Of a stretch of DNA of 20,050 bases, positions 20,016 through 20,050 are shown in pieces (position 1 is the first letter of the stretch; each line of letters starts with the position of its first letter). A model generated the notes under the pieces. The model did no database searches and was not told the origin of the DNA. It saw only the letters and a list, made by a program, of their open reading frames with translations. The stretch is from Ichthyophonus hoferi. Taxonomy: Eukaryota > Opisthokonta > Ichthyosporea > Ichthyophonida > Ichthyophonidae. Made by a program: the position numbers and the translations under genes. The stretch is taken from the NCBI GenBank assembly GCA_002751075.1, contig NAOQ01000295.1, positions 71,870 to 91,919 on the forward strand, given 5' to 3'.

Positions 20016-20050
20016 GTATAGTATATAGTGTATAGTATATAGTGTATAGT
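20016..20050 (-). repeat. 14-bp tandem repeat at the window edge, in a COG4 intron
   Basis: The unit GTATAGTATATAGT repeats at 20016, 20030 and 20044 and is cut by the window end. Confidence 0.8.

Noticed and set aside
1-20050. CRISPR array, bacterial operon or ribosomal RNA
   Set aside because: The tandem arrays have no spacers of constant length and the genes are split by introns; no rRNA signature was seen.

Overview
The window looks like nuclear DNA of an AT-rich invertebrate animal. The genes have spliceosomal introns and belong to animal families: a HemK-type release-factor methyltransferase, a syntenin-like tandem-PDZ protein, a perilipin and COG4. Protein divergence from human is high and introns and 3' ends are short, which would suit a sponge or another early-branching animal. 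I cannot name the species.

Layout. 1-1435 is AT-rich flank with no gene I can support. 1436-4138 (+) is a complete six-exon HEMK1 gene; every splice phase closes and the product is 343 aa. It converges on a single-exon syntenin-like gene at 5122-6303 (-). A possible tiny two-exon gene starts at 6492 (+), divergent from it. 7650-8645 (-) is an intronless perilipin with a clear poly(A) signal. 8646-10707 is a gene-free AT-rich stretch.

10708-15069 is a repeat island. It holds a 1.44-kb fold-back element with inverted arms of roughly 530-600 bp, two further partial copies of its core, one more arm fragment, an old internally deleted LTR-element remnant on the minus strand, and a 49-bp tandem array. 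15200-15870 is a separate large inverted repeat with a perfect 15-bp hairpin inside. From 17345 to the right edge lie seven exons (- strand) encoding the C-terminal 238 residues of COG4; the rest of that gene is beyond the window.

The genes are housekeeping functions with no evident shared pathway: mitochondrial translation termination, membrane scaffolding, lipid droplets and Golgi tethering. The most unusual signals are a strong excess of CCAATCA/TGATTGG heptamers across introns, intergenic DNA and even exons, the fold-back element family with a shared ORF-like core, a GC-AG intron in COG4, and a poly(A) hexamer inside the last COG4 codons.
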